DNA of 64,000 nt from Prorocentrum cordatum (GCA_963575745.1 CAUYUJ010006557.1:635501-699500); one strand, 5' to 3'. Positions 10,321 to 20,617 are shown, counted from the first letter of the stretch. Numbers and translations are program-made. The notes: generated by a model not told the origin, from the letters alone.

Positions 10321-11605
10321 TCTCTTCAGGTCGTCTTGGGGCTCTCTTGGGGGCCTCTTGGGCCGTCTGGGGCCGATTTGGGGGGCCGTTGGGGCCGTCG
10401 TGGCCGCTGTTAGGATTGAAAAGGCGAACATCCTAGAAATATGCATCTGTCCATCGGAAATGCTTGATTTTGGCCCTCGGGGGCCTTCTCGGCGGCCTCT
10501 TGGACAGTATTGAGGGAGTCCTTCTGCGTCTTTTTTGGCCCGTCTGGGGGCCAAATTTCGGCCGTCCCGGGTCCCTCTTGGCCCGTCATGGGAGCTGAGC
10601 CTGTCTTGGGGCCCTCTTGGGGCCCTCTCCGACCATGTAGGGATCCTCTGGTGGCCCCTGGGGGCTCTCTTAGGCCGTCTTGGAGCTCTTGTGCTGCTTC
10701 AAAATCTCTTCAGGTTGTCTCGGGGCCCTCTTGGGGGCCTCTTGGGCCGTCTGGGGCTGATTTGGGGGGCCCTTGGGGCAGTCGTGGCCGCTGTTAGGAC
10801 TGGAAAGGCGAACATCCCAGAAATATGCATCTGTCCATCGGAAATGCTTGATTTTGGCCCTCGGGGGCCTTCTCGGCGGCCTCTTGGACAGTCTTGAGGG
10901 AGTCCTTCTGCGTCTTTTTGGCCCGTCTGGGCGCCTATTTCGGCGCCGTCCCGGGTCCCTCTTGGGACGTCATGTGGAGCCGAGCCTGCCTTGGGGCCCT
11001 CTTGGGGCCCTCTCCGACCATGTAGGGATCCTCTGGTGGCCCCTGGGGCTCTCTTAGGCCATCTTGGAGCTCGTGTGCTGCACCAAACTCTCTTCAAGTT
11101 ATCTTGGGGCCCTCTCGGGCCGTCTGTGGCCGATTTGGGGCCGTCGCGGCCGCTGCTAGGATTGAAAAGGCGAACATCCTAGAAATATGCATTCGTCCAT
11201 CGGAAACGCTTGATTTTGGCCCTCGGGGGCCTTCTCGGCGGCCTCTTGGACCGTCTTGAGGGAGTCCTTCTGCGTCTCTTTGGCCCGCCTGGGGGCCCAT
11301 TTCGGCTGTCCCGGCTCCCTCTTGGCCGGTCATGGGGGGCTGAGCCCGTCTTGGGGCCCTCATGGGGCCCTCTCCGACCATGTACGGAGGCCCCCTGGGG
11401 ACTCTCCTGGGGCCATCTTGGGGCTGTCTGCTGGAAGCTCTCTTCGGGCTGTCTTGGGGCCCTGGGGCTGATTTTGGGAGCCTTTGGGGCCGTCGTGGCC
11501 GCTGTCAGGACTGAAAAAGCAAATATCCAGAACATATACGCTTTTCCAAATGAAATTCTTGACTTTTGCCCTTGGGGGCCCTTCTCGGCGGCCTCTTGGA
11601 CTGTC
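10321..11605 (-). repeat. 384-bp tandem array of module M (minus orientation)
   Basis: The landmark TCTCTTCAGG (or variants) recurs at 10321, 10705, 11089 and 11439, giving periods of 384, 384 and 350 bp. Each unit carries one reverse-oriented box A (about 10395, 10790, 11157 and 11507; GAAAAGGCGAACATCC, ATATGCAT, GGAAATGCTTGATTTTGGCC). Units 1 and 2 are nearly identical; unit 4 is diverged and truncated at about 11605. This indicates recent tandem amplification of one module. Confidence 0.85.
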
Positions 11606-11755
11606 TTGTTAACAATAACTCTATACTTCGCGCGCGCGGAGCGGCCCCTGGGGTCCCCGGCCGAAAAGTACCCCGGCAAGGTCCCGGGACACTCCCGGCA
11701 GACCCGGGTCAGAGATGGTTTTCCTCCTGGGTGCGGCCTTCCACGCTCCCCGGAG
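11606..11755. other. Non-module insertion inside block 1
   Basis: About 150 bp without CCAAGAGG filler, at the point where module orientation switches from minus to plus. Contains CGCGCGCGGAGCGGCCCC and nested CCGG palindromes. Origin unknown. Confidence 0.45.
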
Positions 11756-12665
11756 CGCGCCAAGAGGGCCCCAACAGGCTTCCAAGACGGTCCAAGAGGG
11801 TTCCGAATCACCGAACGATCGGCCCAAGACGCCCAACACGGCCTCAAGACGGCCCAAGACGCTTCCAAGACGTCCCAAGAGAGCCCCTACCCTTTCCAAG
11901 AGAGCCCCAAGAGGCCAAAATCATTGATTCCCCTTGGGTTTTTCAAGGTTTTTGGCTTCCTCGCCTTTTCGCCTTTCCGACGCTCCAAGACGGCCCAAGA
12001 AGCCGCCAAAACCACCCCAAGACCGCCCAAGAGGCCTCCAAGAAAGCCCCACGACCGCCCAAGAGGGCCCCACGACAGCCCAAGAGGCGCCCAAGACGGT
12101 CCAAAACGACCCCGAGAGGCCCCAAGAGGGGCCCAACATGGAGACCACGAACCGAGAACCCGAGCCTTCCGCTCCAAGAGGCCTCCTGGAGGCTCCAAGA
12201 GGCCCCCAAGAGGCCCCAAAAGGCGACAAGGGGCCCGAGAGAGACCCCAAGAGGCTCGACAACGACTCTCGAGAGTCTCCAAGAAGCCCTCGAGAGGCAT
12301 CCAACGAGATCCCAATGAACGTTCACGAAGCCTCAAAGCGCCAAAACCATTGATTTCCATTGGGTTTTTCAAGGTTGTTGGCTTCCTCGCCTTTTCGCCT
12401 TTCCGACGCTCCAAGACGGCCCAAGAAGCTTCCAAGACCACCCCAAGACGGCCCAAGAGGCCTCCAAGAGAGGCCCACGACCGTCCAAGAGAGCCCCACG
12501 ACAGCCCAAGAGGCGCCCAAGACGGTCCAAAAGGACCCCAAGATGGCCTCAAGAGAGGCCCAAGATGGAGACCACGAACCGAGAATCCGAGCCTTCCGCT
12601 CTAAAAGGCCTCTTGGAGTCTCCAAGAGGCTCCTAAGAGCCCCCAACCAGCGACAAGGGGCCCAA
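11756..12665 (+). repeat. Modular repeat M, block 2 (direct pair of modules)
   Basis: Two box A copies at 11913-11990 and 12340-12415 are almost identical (CATTGATT, GGGTTTTTCAAGGTT, CTCGCCTTTTCGCCTTTCCG). Two box B copies at 12141-12173 and 12568-12600 share ACCACGAACCGAGAA and CGAGCCTTCCGCT. A partial box C lies at 12297-12335. The two units are offset by about 427 bp. Confidence 0.85.
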
Positions 12666-13249
12666 ATAATGCAAAAAGGAAACTGCAGAATGTTGTCTTG
12701 TTCCCTGCGATCAGATTCACGAGCCGCCACCTTCCGGAACAGAAGGTTCAGGCGGGCAAAGAATGGTTCCCGCCTGCGAAATCACCCCAAACCAGCCATC
12801 CATAAACAAAAAAACGACCCAGCAACACCCCATTGACAACTATCACACGGGCACTCGATAGACGTGCACCAATACGGACCGGCGGAATGCGCGAAGCGAT
12901 TAGATATGTCATATTCAGTTGGTATGAAGAATGCGGTTTGCTCTCCACTGACATGTATTTCATTTCCAGCCAGTCTAGCCAATTAGTGGTGCATTATTTT
13001 AGCCAGGTCCCTGGTGACCTTTGGCCTTGGAGCTCTGACCTTGATCCTGAAATACTCGCAATCATACAACATGGGCTTTCCTGCCAATCGAAGAAGTGTA
13101 AGACAAATGCGATTCCGGCTGAACTCAGCGGGCAGACGCCTTCCATGCCTAACCACAGAAGTTGTGGGATCTGCACTTCTGGCTGCAATGAGGGGGATGT
13201 GCACTGTTGCTCATCTAGTCTTCGCACCTTCTTCCCGAACGAGTTCTCA
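12666..13249. other. Unassigned DNA with a small hairpin
   Basis: Lower GC than its neighbours; no gene family recognised. A stem-loop CAGGCGGG ... CCCGCCTG (8-bp stem, 12-nt loop) lies at about 12750-12777. Confidence 0.4.
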
Positions 13250-13318
13250 TGGCGCGCTTCGCGCGTCAAGGAGGGAGGCCCAGCGCCGATCCGAGGAATC
13301 CGCGCGGACTTTCGGGTT
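13250..13318. mobile_element. Half copy of fold-back MITE F1
   Basis: Only the right half is present: GCGCGCTTCGCGCGTCAAGG then CCCAGCGCCGATCC and AATCCGCGCGGACTTTCG. The left end is missing, so this is truncated. Confidence 0.6.
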
Positions 13319-14117
13319 TCTATGTTTCTGTCATTGCGTGTTCCCCGAACCGAGGTCGCACGCCAAGCCTATGGGATGCCGATGCGCACTCTGCTCATGA
13401 TAATGTCAAGTCTGGCTTTTCGAAGCACTTGTTATTGTTGATCCCCCTCCCTCCAACGCAACCTGAATTGTTTCATGTGAAGTGCCGCTTCTGGGGCTCG
13501 CACCCGGCTTTTTGAAGGGAAAACCTTGGGCCTCGCAGAATGCATATTGTTGGCCCCCGCATTACGACAACAACGGTTCCCACCTGGACCTTCCACACAA
13601 CGTATTCCAAATCGCGTCTTGGAGCTGGACTTCCTCACACTTTGGTCAGGCATCGCGCTCTGACGTGGCACGTCCTGGCAATTTATGAGGCCGCCTGGAT
13701 AAACCCCCGCCGCTGAATCGTGCGATCTGGGTCCCGCCCGGCAGACCCCCCGCCGCGGACGGGGGCCCCGAGACGCGACGTACACTCACGGTCGGCACAC
13801 CTCGGGGGCCTTCTTCAAAAAGTCAGCGGAGCCCTCGTCGAGAACGCCCTGCGGCAGCGCGCGCTAACAGCGCGGTGCTCTCGATCATCCTGCTCGCGCT
13901 CATCCTCACCTCCCTTGCACTTCTCCTCCTCCTACTCATCCTTGTCACGGTCCTTCGCATGCTCCTCCTGATGCTCGTCCTTCTGTTGCTGGTCCTCCCC
14001 AGTCTCCTCTTGTCCGCCTCCTCGCATCCTCTCCATCGCAATGTCTGGATTCCCTAAATCTGGGCAAGAAGCGGACGGAGGCAGAGAACAAACCATGGAT
14101 ACCTCCGCCAGAATATG

Positions 14118-14118
<1 letters not shown>
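13319..14118. other. Unassigned DNA
   Basis: No gene recognised. The stretch around 13625-13685 (TCGCGCTCTGACGTGGCACG then TCCTGGCAATTTATG) resembles the tandem unit at 25986-26170. Confidence 0.4.
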
Positions 14119-14148
<30 letters not shown>

Positions 14149-14150
14149 CT
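14119..14150. repeat. CT / TA dinucleotide tract
   Basis: (CT)n passing directly into (TA)n. The same CT-to-TA junction occurs at 34728-34764. Confidence 0.9.
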
Positions 14151-14440
14151 GTACATCTGACTTCTCCTTCTGCTCCTCCTTAACCTCCTTCCTGTGTGGT
14201 CAGTCGTCCCTTCTCTCTCCGTTTTCCTCCCTTATAACTCCCCCTCCAGCCGTCCTACCTCCCTCCTCCGAGGTGCCCTTCCAGGTTTCCAAAAACCAGA
14301 GGGCCAGACACGCTCGGAACCTGCAGTGCTGGCGAGCTGTTTCCTCGCACTGCCGTTCGCTTGTCTCTCTTATGCCTCACTGCTGCCACGTCTTCCCTCC
14401 TCTCCTTCCCAGGAGAAGAACCAATGGCACAAGCATTAAC

Positions 14441-14583
14441 TTTCGGAGGTCCGCGATGATTTCCAGGAAAGGCGCCAAGCCCCCTCCCTGGCGTGCGGAG
14501 CGTGCCAGGGGCGGCGCCAGCTGCGCCGCCAGGGGGTGGGGGCTAACGATGGTCCGAGAAAACCGCGCGGACCTCCCCCAAAA
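14441..14583. mobile_element. Fold-back MITE F1, copy 2
   Basis: Left end TTTCGGAGGTCCGCG, right end CGCGCGGACCTCC, core GGCGCCAGCTGCGCCGCCAG. The interior is rearranged compared with the 20485 copy, but both ends and the CTGGCGTGCGGAGCGTGCCA hairpin are kept. Confidence 0.7.
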
Positions 14584-14597
14584 TGTATGTCCATGTA

Positions 14598-14735
14598 CGG
14601 TCGGGGTGAATTGGGCAGGACACCCTAGGAGACACAAGACCCTTCCGAGGGCCACATTGCCTCAGGAATGTAGGAGGCATGGATCGGGAGCACACAGGAC
14701 ACCAAGGTACCCTTGATTGGCAGGGTCGATTTACT
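14598..14735. repeat. Dispersed repeat R4, copy 1
   Basis: Shares CAAGACCCTTCCGAGGG or CCAGACCCTTCCGAGGG, ACATTGCC, GTAGNAGGCATGG and ACACAAGG-type words in order with 31905-32030. Confidence 0.65.
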
Positions 14736-15019
14736 CCTCAACCTCGACTGTACAGTCGGTGCGTCGACCTGAGGAACCCTGAATCAGGAACGAGGCCCCT
14801 GTTTCCCAGAAATTAAACATCGATTTCCCATGGAAAACCTAAGGACAACCGAATGCAAACTGTAAAGCGACCAAGGAGCACCAAGCCCGTCCCCAACGAA
14901 AAGGGTTCCTTCTTCAGCGCCCGCCTCGACTGTAAATTGCCTCCTCTTCGGCTCTCCCCTCCCGCTCCGCCCTTTCGGGTCGGAACAGAGAGGGGGGGGG
15001 GAAGATAGCAGAGGGGGGT
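14736..15019. other. Unassigned DNA
   Basis: No gene seen; a G run at about 14991-15001. Confidence 0.35.
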
Positions 15020-15110
15020 TTGGCGAGTCCCATCGCGCAGCTGGCCCTCCTGGCGCCTCCCGGCGCTGGGTGGCGCCGAAGCCAGCTACATGCCGCGCAG
15101 TCGTCATCCC
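15020..15110. repeat. Dispersed repeat R5, copy 1
   Basis: CTGGCGCCTCCCGGCGCTGG followed by GCCGAAGCCAGCTACATGC matches 51285-51385. The third-copy search was negative by eye. Confidence 0.6.
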
Positions 15111-15284
15111 GCCCCCCTTGCCCGATCCTTAGGTCGGGCATGTCCCTACAGGCGGATTCTAGACGAAAAATTTAAAGTATCCCGGCAAAGCAACCTAGCA
15201 GCGATGTGTAGAAGCATATCTGGAAGCATTCCCCTTAAGATTTAGGTGAGAATCCAGTTGTAGAATTCTGCTGTTCTCGCAGTC
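15111..15284. other. Unassigned DNA with a CATGTCCCTACAGGCG word
   Basis: GGGCATGTCCCTACAGGCG at about 15137 recurs as CATGTCCCCCTACAGGCG at 6595 and as GGGCATGTCCCTCTACAGG at 21733, each followed by A-rich sequence. Possibly one end of a dispersed element. Confidence 0.45.
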
Positions 15285-16168
15285 GCAGCCTCAGCCTGCC
15301 TCGGCTTGCCTCGGCCTCAGCCTCAGCCTGCCTCGGCCTCAGCCTCAGCCTCAGCCTGCCTCAGCCTCAGCCTCAGCCTGCCTCAGCCTCAGCCTGCATC
15401 AGCCTCAGCCTCAGCCTGCCTCAGCCGCAGCTTGCCTCAGCCTCAGCCACAGCCTCAGCCTCAGCCTCAGCCTCAGCCTCAGCCTGCAGCCTCAGCCTCA
15501 GCCTCAGCCTCAGCCTGCCTCAGCCTCAGCCTCAGCCTCAGCCTGCAGCCTCAGCCTCAGCCTGCAGCCTCAGCCTCAGCCTGCCTCAGCCTCAGCCTGC
15601 AGCCTCAGCCTCAGCCTCAGCCTCAGCCTCAGCCTGCAGCCTCAGCCTCAGCCTCAGCCTCAGCCTCAGCCTCAGCCTGCCTCAGCCTCAGCCTCAGCCT
15701 CAGCCTCAGCCTCAGCCTCAGCCTCAGCCTCAGCCTCAGCCTCAGCCTCAGCCTCAGCCTCAGCCTCAGCCTCAGCCTCAGCCTCAGCCTCAGCCTCAGC
15801 CTCAGCCTCAGCCTCAGCCTCAGCCTCAGCCTCAGCCTCAGCCTGCCTCAGCCTCAGCCTCAGCCTCAGCCTCAGCCTCAGCCTCAGCCTCAGCCTGCCT
15901 CAGCCTCAGCCTCAGCCTCAGCCTAGCCTCAGCCTGCCTCAGCCTCAGCCTCAGCCTGCCTCAGCCTCAGCCTCAGCCTGCCAGCCTCAGCCTCAGTCTG
16001 CCTCAGCCTCAGCCTCAGCCTGCCTCGGCCTCAGCCTCAGCCTCAGCCTGCCTCAGCCTCAGCGTCAGCCTCTCAGCCTCAGCCTGCATCAGCCTCAGCC
16101 TGCATCAGCCTCAGCCTCAGCCTCAGCCTGCCTCAGGCTCAATCTCAGCCTGCCTCAGCCTCAGCCTC
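15285..16168. repeat. CCTCAG hexanucleotide array
   Basis: About 140 units of CCTCAG (equivalently TCAGCC), interspersed with CCTGCC and a few CCTCGG units. Frames give Ser-Leu, Ser-Ala or Gln-Pro dipeptide repeats; the 206-codon frame at 15306-15926 is not a gene. Confidence 0.95.
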
Positions 16169-16170
16169 AC

Positions 16171-16681
16171 AGTTGGCTCCGGGCAATCAAAATGTAACCT
16201 GGGAATAATGTTCTGGGAACACGAAGAACACGAAATGGCCTACAGTTGGCTCCGGGCATTCAACATGTGGCCCGGGAATGGTGTTCTGGGAACACGAAAA
16301 ACACGAAGTGGCCTACGGTTGGCTCCGGGCATTCAACATGTGGCCCGGGAATGGTGTTCTGGGAACACGAAGAACACGAAGTGGCCTGCAATTGGCTCCG
16401 GGCATTCAACATGTGGCCCGGGAATGGTGTTCTGGGAACACGGAGAACACGAAGTGGCCTACAGTTGGCTCCGGGCATTCAAAATGTGGCCCGGGAATGG
16501 TGCTCTGGGAACACGAAGAACACGAAGTGGCCTGCAGTTGGCTCCGGGCATTCAAAATGTGGCCCGGGAATGGTGTTCTGGGAACACGAAGAACACGAAG
16601 TGGCCTACAGTTGGCTCCGGGCATTCAAAATCATGCCCAGGAATGGAGTTCTGGGAACTCGAAGACCACGAAGTGCGTTAC
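16171..16681 (+). repeat. 73-bp satellite, seven units
   Basis: AGTTGGCTCCGGGCATTCAA starts at 16171 and recurs every 73 bp (16244, 16317, 16390, 16463, 16536, 16609). Each unit holds GGCCCGGGAATGGTGTTCTG and GAACACGAAGAACACGAAG. Because 73 is not a multiple of three, the array stays open in all three plus frames, cycling one 73-residue peptide. Reverse, diverged units occur at 63690-64000. It abuts the hexamer array directly. Confidence 0.95.
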
Positions 16682-17552
16682 TGTTTGCTTGAAACGAGTT
16701 CCCCGGCATCCCCCCAGATCGCGCCCAGACCCCCCTTGGGCGTCATGATGCTCTCTTTTGACCCTACTAGAAACCTATCAGTCTTCGCTGCTAGGAAAAT
16801 ACTCGAAACATGTCCAAAAATATTCAAAGGTCGTGGAACATCGTCCCCTGGCAAAACACGCACGACTTAACCCTATCCCCCATTCGTCCGACCCGACCCG
16901 AGCAAAAGGCCCCCGCCGCTCCGAATAATGTGTTGTGCCCGTTTTGGCCTCCCGGGCCGGGGGAGGCGCGCTAATTGAGTACGTACCCCCCTCTCGTCGA
17001 GCTCCTTCAAGATGGCCCCAAGACGGTCCAAATTGGCTAAAGTTGGCCTCCAGCATTCCTCCAAGAGGCCCCAGGATGACGCCAAGACGGCCCTAAGTGG
17101 CCTCCGAGCCTCCCAAGACCGCCCCCGAGAACGCCCCATCCTTCAAAAAGTTCAGCTTTTCGCTTCAATGCATGCTCCTCCACTTCCCTGATCAAGGCAA
17201 CTCGCCTGGGCATGTTGCTGGATGCGCTGATGGGATACGCGAAGCATCAATAATTGACGAACCTGATGGCGTCGATACAATGCGAATGAAACCGCACGAC
17301 AGAAGCATCCACCTTACTGCTCGATTCCGAAAACAAGCTTCATGAATCACTCTCTGGTTTACCAGGTCGAATGCTGCATTACTCGAAAATGCCTCGCAAA
17401 TGAACAAAACACACGTTAATATCGCCACTCTGCGTGCAGACGCGGTGCAAGAGAGGACAGTCGAGCGAATGATGGCGAAAGACATCGAGAACCTGGCTCC
17501 GACCATCGCCTGTAATGTCCGAAGGACCGCATCAAGAACTGACAGGGGGACA
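16682..17552. other. Unassigned DNA with short module-M filler
   Basis: About 17005-17125 is plus-orientation CCAAGATGGCC filler without recognisable boxes. The rest (16690-17000 and 17150-17550) shows no repeat or gene that I can name. Confidence 0.45.
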
Positions 17553-17660
17553 GACCTGTACCGACACCGCTACTCCCCGGACCTCTTCAAGGGTGCGTCC
17601 TGACGAGAATCTCGAAGCGATCCAGCCGTGGCGACGAGGGAAGTGTAGCGGTATCGGTAT
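17553..17660. mobile_element. Inverted-repeat element F5, copy 1
   Basis: Left end TGTACCGACACCGCTACTCC, right end GTGTAGCGGTATCGGTATA: inverted termini of about 16 bp with mismatches. The interior ATCCAGCCGTGGCGACGAGG is shared with 34567-34713 and, reversed, with 60163-60305. Confidence 0.6.
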
Positions 17661-17875
17661 ATGAACGTTTTCTTTTTCGGCGTCTCGACAATGGGCAGAA
17701 GGGGGGGTCCAGACCTCTGCTTAGTGCGACTGTTTGCAACAGTGCGTCCTATGGGGGAGACTCCACCTGCCTGAAACAGGCGCCAAAAAAAGCCAAGATC
17801 TGCTCTACTCCATGGGGGTGGGTGCGAGGGCCCGCGCTGACCAGCAAAACAATAATTAAGACAACGACGACGATC
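17661..17875 (+). repeat. ~210-bp dispersed family S, copy 1
   Basis: One of four copies (also 22319, 28489 and 34941), all on the same strand. Shared blocks in order: TTTTCGGCGTCTCGACA, GGGGGGTC, GTGCGACTGTTTGCAACAG, CGTCC, GGGGGAGACTCCACCTGC, GCCAAGATCTNCTCCA, GAGGGCC, CAAAACA, and AACGACGA. No terminal inverted repeats and no open frame kept in all copies. SINE-like in size, but no clear pol III boxes. Confidence 0.8.
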
Positions 17876-18149
17876 TTCTCCTCCGAGAACCTGCTCGAGC
17901 CATGCCTGCCATGGCCTTGGCGCTCCTCCGTGTGCGCGCGGCGGTGCGCGCTGGGCGCTCTCCAGCTTCCCAGCAAGGGCAGGATCGATCAACATCGAAT
18001 CGGGGCATGATGACCAAATCGGAACGTGCGTCGGATCGGGCCGTATCGGTATAGAGCCGAGATCGCATTGGGTCGGCTGCGCCAGGATGCACAATGGCGC
18101 CCTGCAAGCCTCGGGTCGTATGGAATCGTCCGGATATCGAAGAGGAGGA
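17876..18149. other. Unassigned DNA with R2 copy 2
   Basis: About 18030-18120 matches repeat R2 at 4755-4860 (CCAGGATGCACAATGGCG, CTGCAAGCCTCGGG). Nothing else recognised. Confidence 0.45.
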
Positions 18150-18390
18150 AGGGGGATGAGAAGAGGAGGAGGACGAGGAGGGAGGAGGAGGAGGAAGAGG
18201 AGGAAGAGGAGGAGGAGGACGAAGAGGAAGAGGGATTAGGAGGGAGGAGGAGGAGGAGGAGGAGGAGAGGAGAGGAGGAGGAGGAGGAGGGGAGGAGGGC
18301 GGACGAGGACAAGGAGGGAGGGGGAGGAGGAGGAGGAGGAGGAGGAGGAGGAGGAGGAGGAGGAGGAGGAGGAGGAGGAGGAGGAAGAAG
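18150..18390. repeat. GGA-rich purine tract
   Basis: (GGA)n with GAA and GAC interruptions, about 240 bp; frames are Glu-Arg or Gly runs. Confidence 0.9.
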
Positions 18391-20079
18391 AGAACGACGA
18401 CGAGGGTGGCGGGGTTCGTGTGCGAGAGGCGGGCGCGGGGCCATGCTCACGAGCTGCGCCAGCGCCTCATCCCTCGAGTTCCACGGCAGCTCGTGGTACT
18501 CGCCTGGGCGGACGGCCATGCAGTATCGGCTGCCTCCCTCTGTACCGCCCCTCGCTCATCCATTAACTTCTGTTCCTCCGTCCGTCACCACTGTCCCTCC
18601 CAACATCCCCTCCCTTTGCCCCTCCTGCATTCCCTCCTTCGAGTCAACCTTCTGCAACCTAGCCCCCCTTCCTCCACCAACCCTGTCATGTGGTTGGCTA
18701 TCTGATGCCGGAATGCACAGCCTTCTGCCGCGCCCCTCGCCCACATGCGCCCCGCCCAACTGCCGTTCTTTCCCATCCACGGGGGTTGTATCATACAGCG
18801 CAAAATGTGGGGAAACTTACAGCAACTGGGCTGCGCGCTCACAACAATGCCTGCTCACAAGAGATCACAATGCCGCGACTAGCCCTGTTTGACGTACGCT
18901 CAAAACCTCTGCGAGTGCTGTGTCACAAGCCGAACACCTTACACTGCAGAATCGCCAGACAGAACGCTCGACCAAACCACAAAATGCTCAAACCTATAAC
19001 ACGCATTGCTTGCACCGTAAAACACGGCAAAATCGTTCCTGTCAAACAGGTCGAACGACACGGAACGGAGGGTACGGGAGAGGGAAAGAAGGTCGAGTTG
19101 AGGGAAGAGGTGGGAAAGCACGACGAGACAGACTTAACAATCAGCAGGGGACGGGCTGGGACAATGACAATAAGGGGAGGATAACACAAAGGGAAACGGC
19201 TGGGGGGAGGGACGGATAGAGACGAGGGGGAAGGATGGGGGAATAATGGGAAAAATGGTAGGGAAATGTGAGGGGAGGAAGAGGCCAACCTCCCACTGTC
19301 ATGGCGACAGCCACGACCGCGGCGACTGTTTGGCGTTGAAGGCGACGGTCGCGGGCATGGCAAGACTGGCGACAAACGCGATGTTGACGTTCATGGGGGC
19401 GTAGGAAATATCTGGGTCTAATTCTAAACCACGTTGAAACCACACACCGATGCGCGGATCAAGCATGACTTGCCCCCCCTCAAGGTTCCTCAAATATGAT
19501 TGTTGCACGATGGACCAACATGTCTATCCAAGGACATTGATGGACCTCCTGCGAAAGCCAGGAAGGAAAGGGTACTGGGCGCAGGAGAAAGTATCCTGCA
19601 CCCCGAGGGTGAAAGCGACTTCTGCATGGCGAAGCTTACCAATGATCCACTCTCAACACATCAAGACGCTTGTATGACCTATGACGTTGCTGGAAAAGGT
19701 GTGTACACCAATGGTATCGCGTAGAGGTTTAGTTTGATGACGCTCAACAACTCTTGACAACGGGCAGGACGAGCTACCATATTGAAGCGCCGTATGTGAT
19801 TTCTCTCAATCTCTCTCTCTCTCTCTCCCTCCCTCCCTCCCTCTCTCATATCCGCCACCGCCCACCCTGGCACCCAGAAGCGTGGTACTAGTAGAATGCC
19901 AAGCGCTGTCTGGTAGGCCCTCTTCAATAGTCTGACCCCCTTCTCTTGGCGCACTTCTGCATGCATTCCCACCAACCCGTTCCCGATGCTTCTTAGGCGC
20001 CGGAGCGCCTCCCCAGATCTCCGAGGTCGTGTCTTTTTTGATGTTGCACAACAGGACCGCAGAGGTCTGGACCCCGACG
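18391..20079. other. Unassigned DNA
   Basis: No family recognised. A minus-strand frame at 19508-19299 encodes a fairly non-repetitive segment (for example DPRIGVWFQRGLELDPDISY), which could be an exon but has no identifiable homology. A CT tract lies at about 19800-19853. Confidence 0.35.
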
Positions 20080-20395
20080 CGCGGATGTCAGGGTTCCTGG
20101 GGCTTTCCAAGGCCTCCTGGATGTCAAAGATGGCTTCCAAGACGGCCCAGGCAAAGCACCATCGTGCCCTGCCTGGGCCGTCTTGGCCGCCTTTATCCAC
20201 GGCCGCCAAGATGATCCCAAATGCTAATTACCAAGAAAGCCGAAGATGGCCCCCTGGCGGCCCAAGATGCCCCCAACATGAACAAAGAGGGATCCGAGAG
20301 GACCTCCAGGAGGGCCCCAAGAAGTAAAGATCACTGTTCTTCAAAGGTTGAATCGTCTCGCGTTCTCGCTCGCTTGCTCAGGCCTCTGTCAACCC
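20080..20395 (+). repeat. Modular repeat M, short block 3
   Basis: Plus-orientation filler (CCAAGACGGCC, CCAAGATGGCC) and a diverged box A at about 20330-20390 (GTTCTTCAAAGGTTGAATCG, CGCGTTCTCGCTCGCTTGCT). No box B or C seen. Confidence 0.6.
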
Positions 20396-20484
20396 AAAAG
20401 TCCCAGGAGGCATCCGATCTGGCCTGTGGACGGCCAAGAAGGTACCCATTCGAGCCCACAAGATGGCATGGGTGGCCTGTAAAT

Positions 20485-20617
20485 GGAGACTCGCGCGGAG
20501 TTCTTGAATCTGCGCTGTACCCGATCCCTGGCGCGCGGAGCGCGCCAAGGGCGGCGCTGGAGGCGCCGCCAAGGGGGCCCAGCGCCGTTCCAAGAAATCC
20601 GCGCGGACCTCCGAAAG
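20485..20617. mobile_element. Fold-back MITE F1, copy 3 (best preserved)
   Basis: Left end GACTCGCGCGGAGTTCTTG, right end CCAAGAAATCCGCGCGGACC then TCCGAAAG. The core CTGGCGCGCGGAGCGCGCCA is itself a hairpin, followed by GGCGGCGCTGGAGGCGCCGC. About 133 bp; non-coding. Confidence 0.8.

Noticed and set aside
9247-10554. 435-codon minus-strand open frame
   Set aside because: It crosses module filler, a CCT tract, a minisatellite and another module, so it is compositional and not a gene.
11210-12604. 464-codon plus-strand open frame
   Set aside because: It runs through minus-oriented and then plus-oriented module filler; a real protein would not ignore that inversion.
15306-15926. 206-codon Ser-Leu/Gln-Pro frame
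   Set aside because: It is the translation of the CCTCAG hexamer array.
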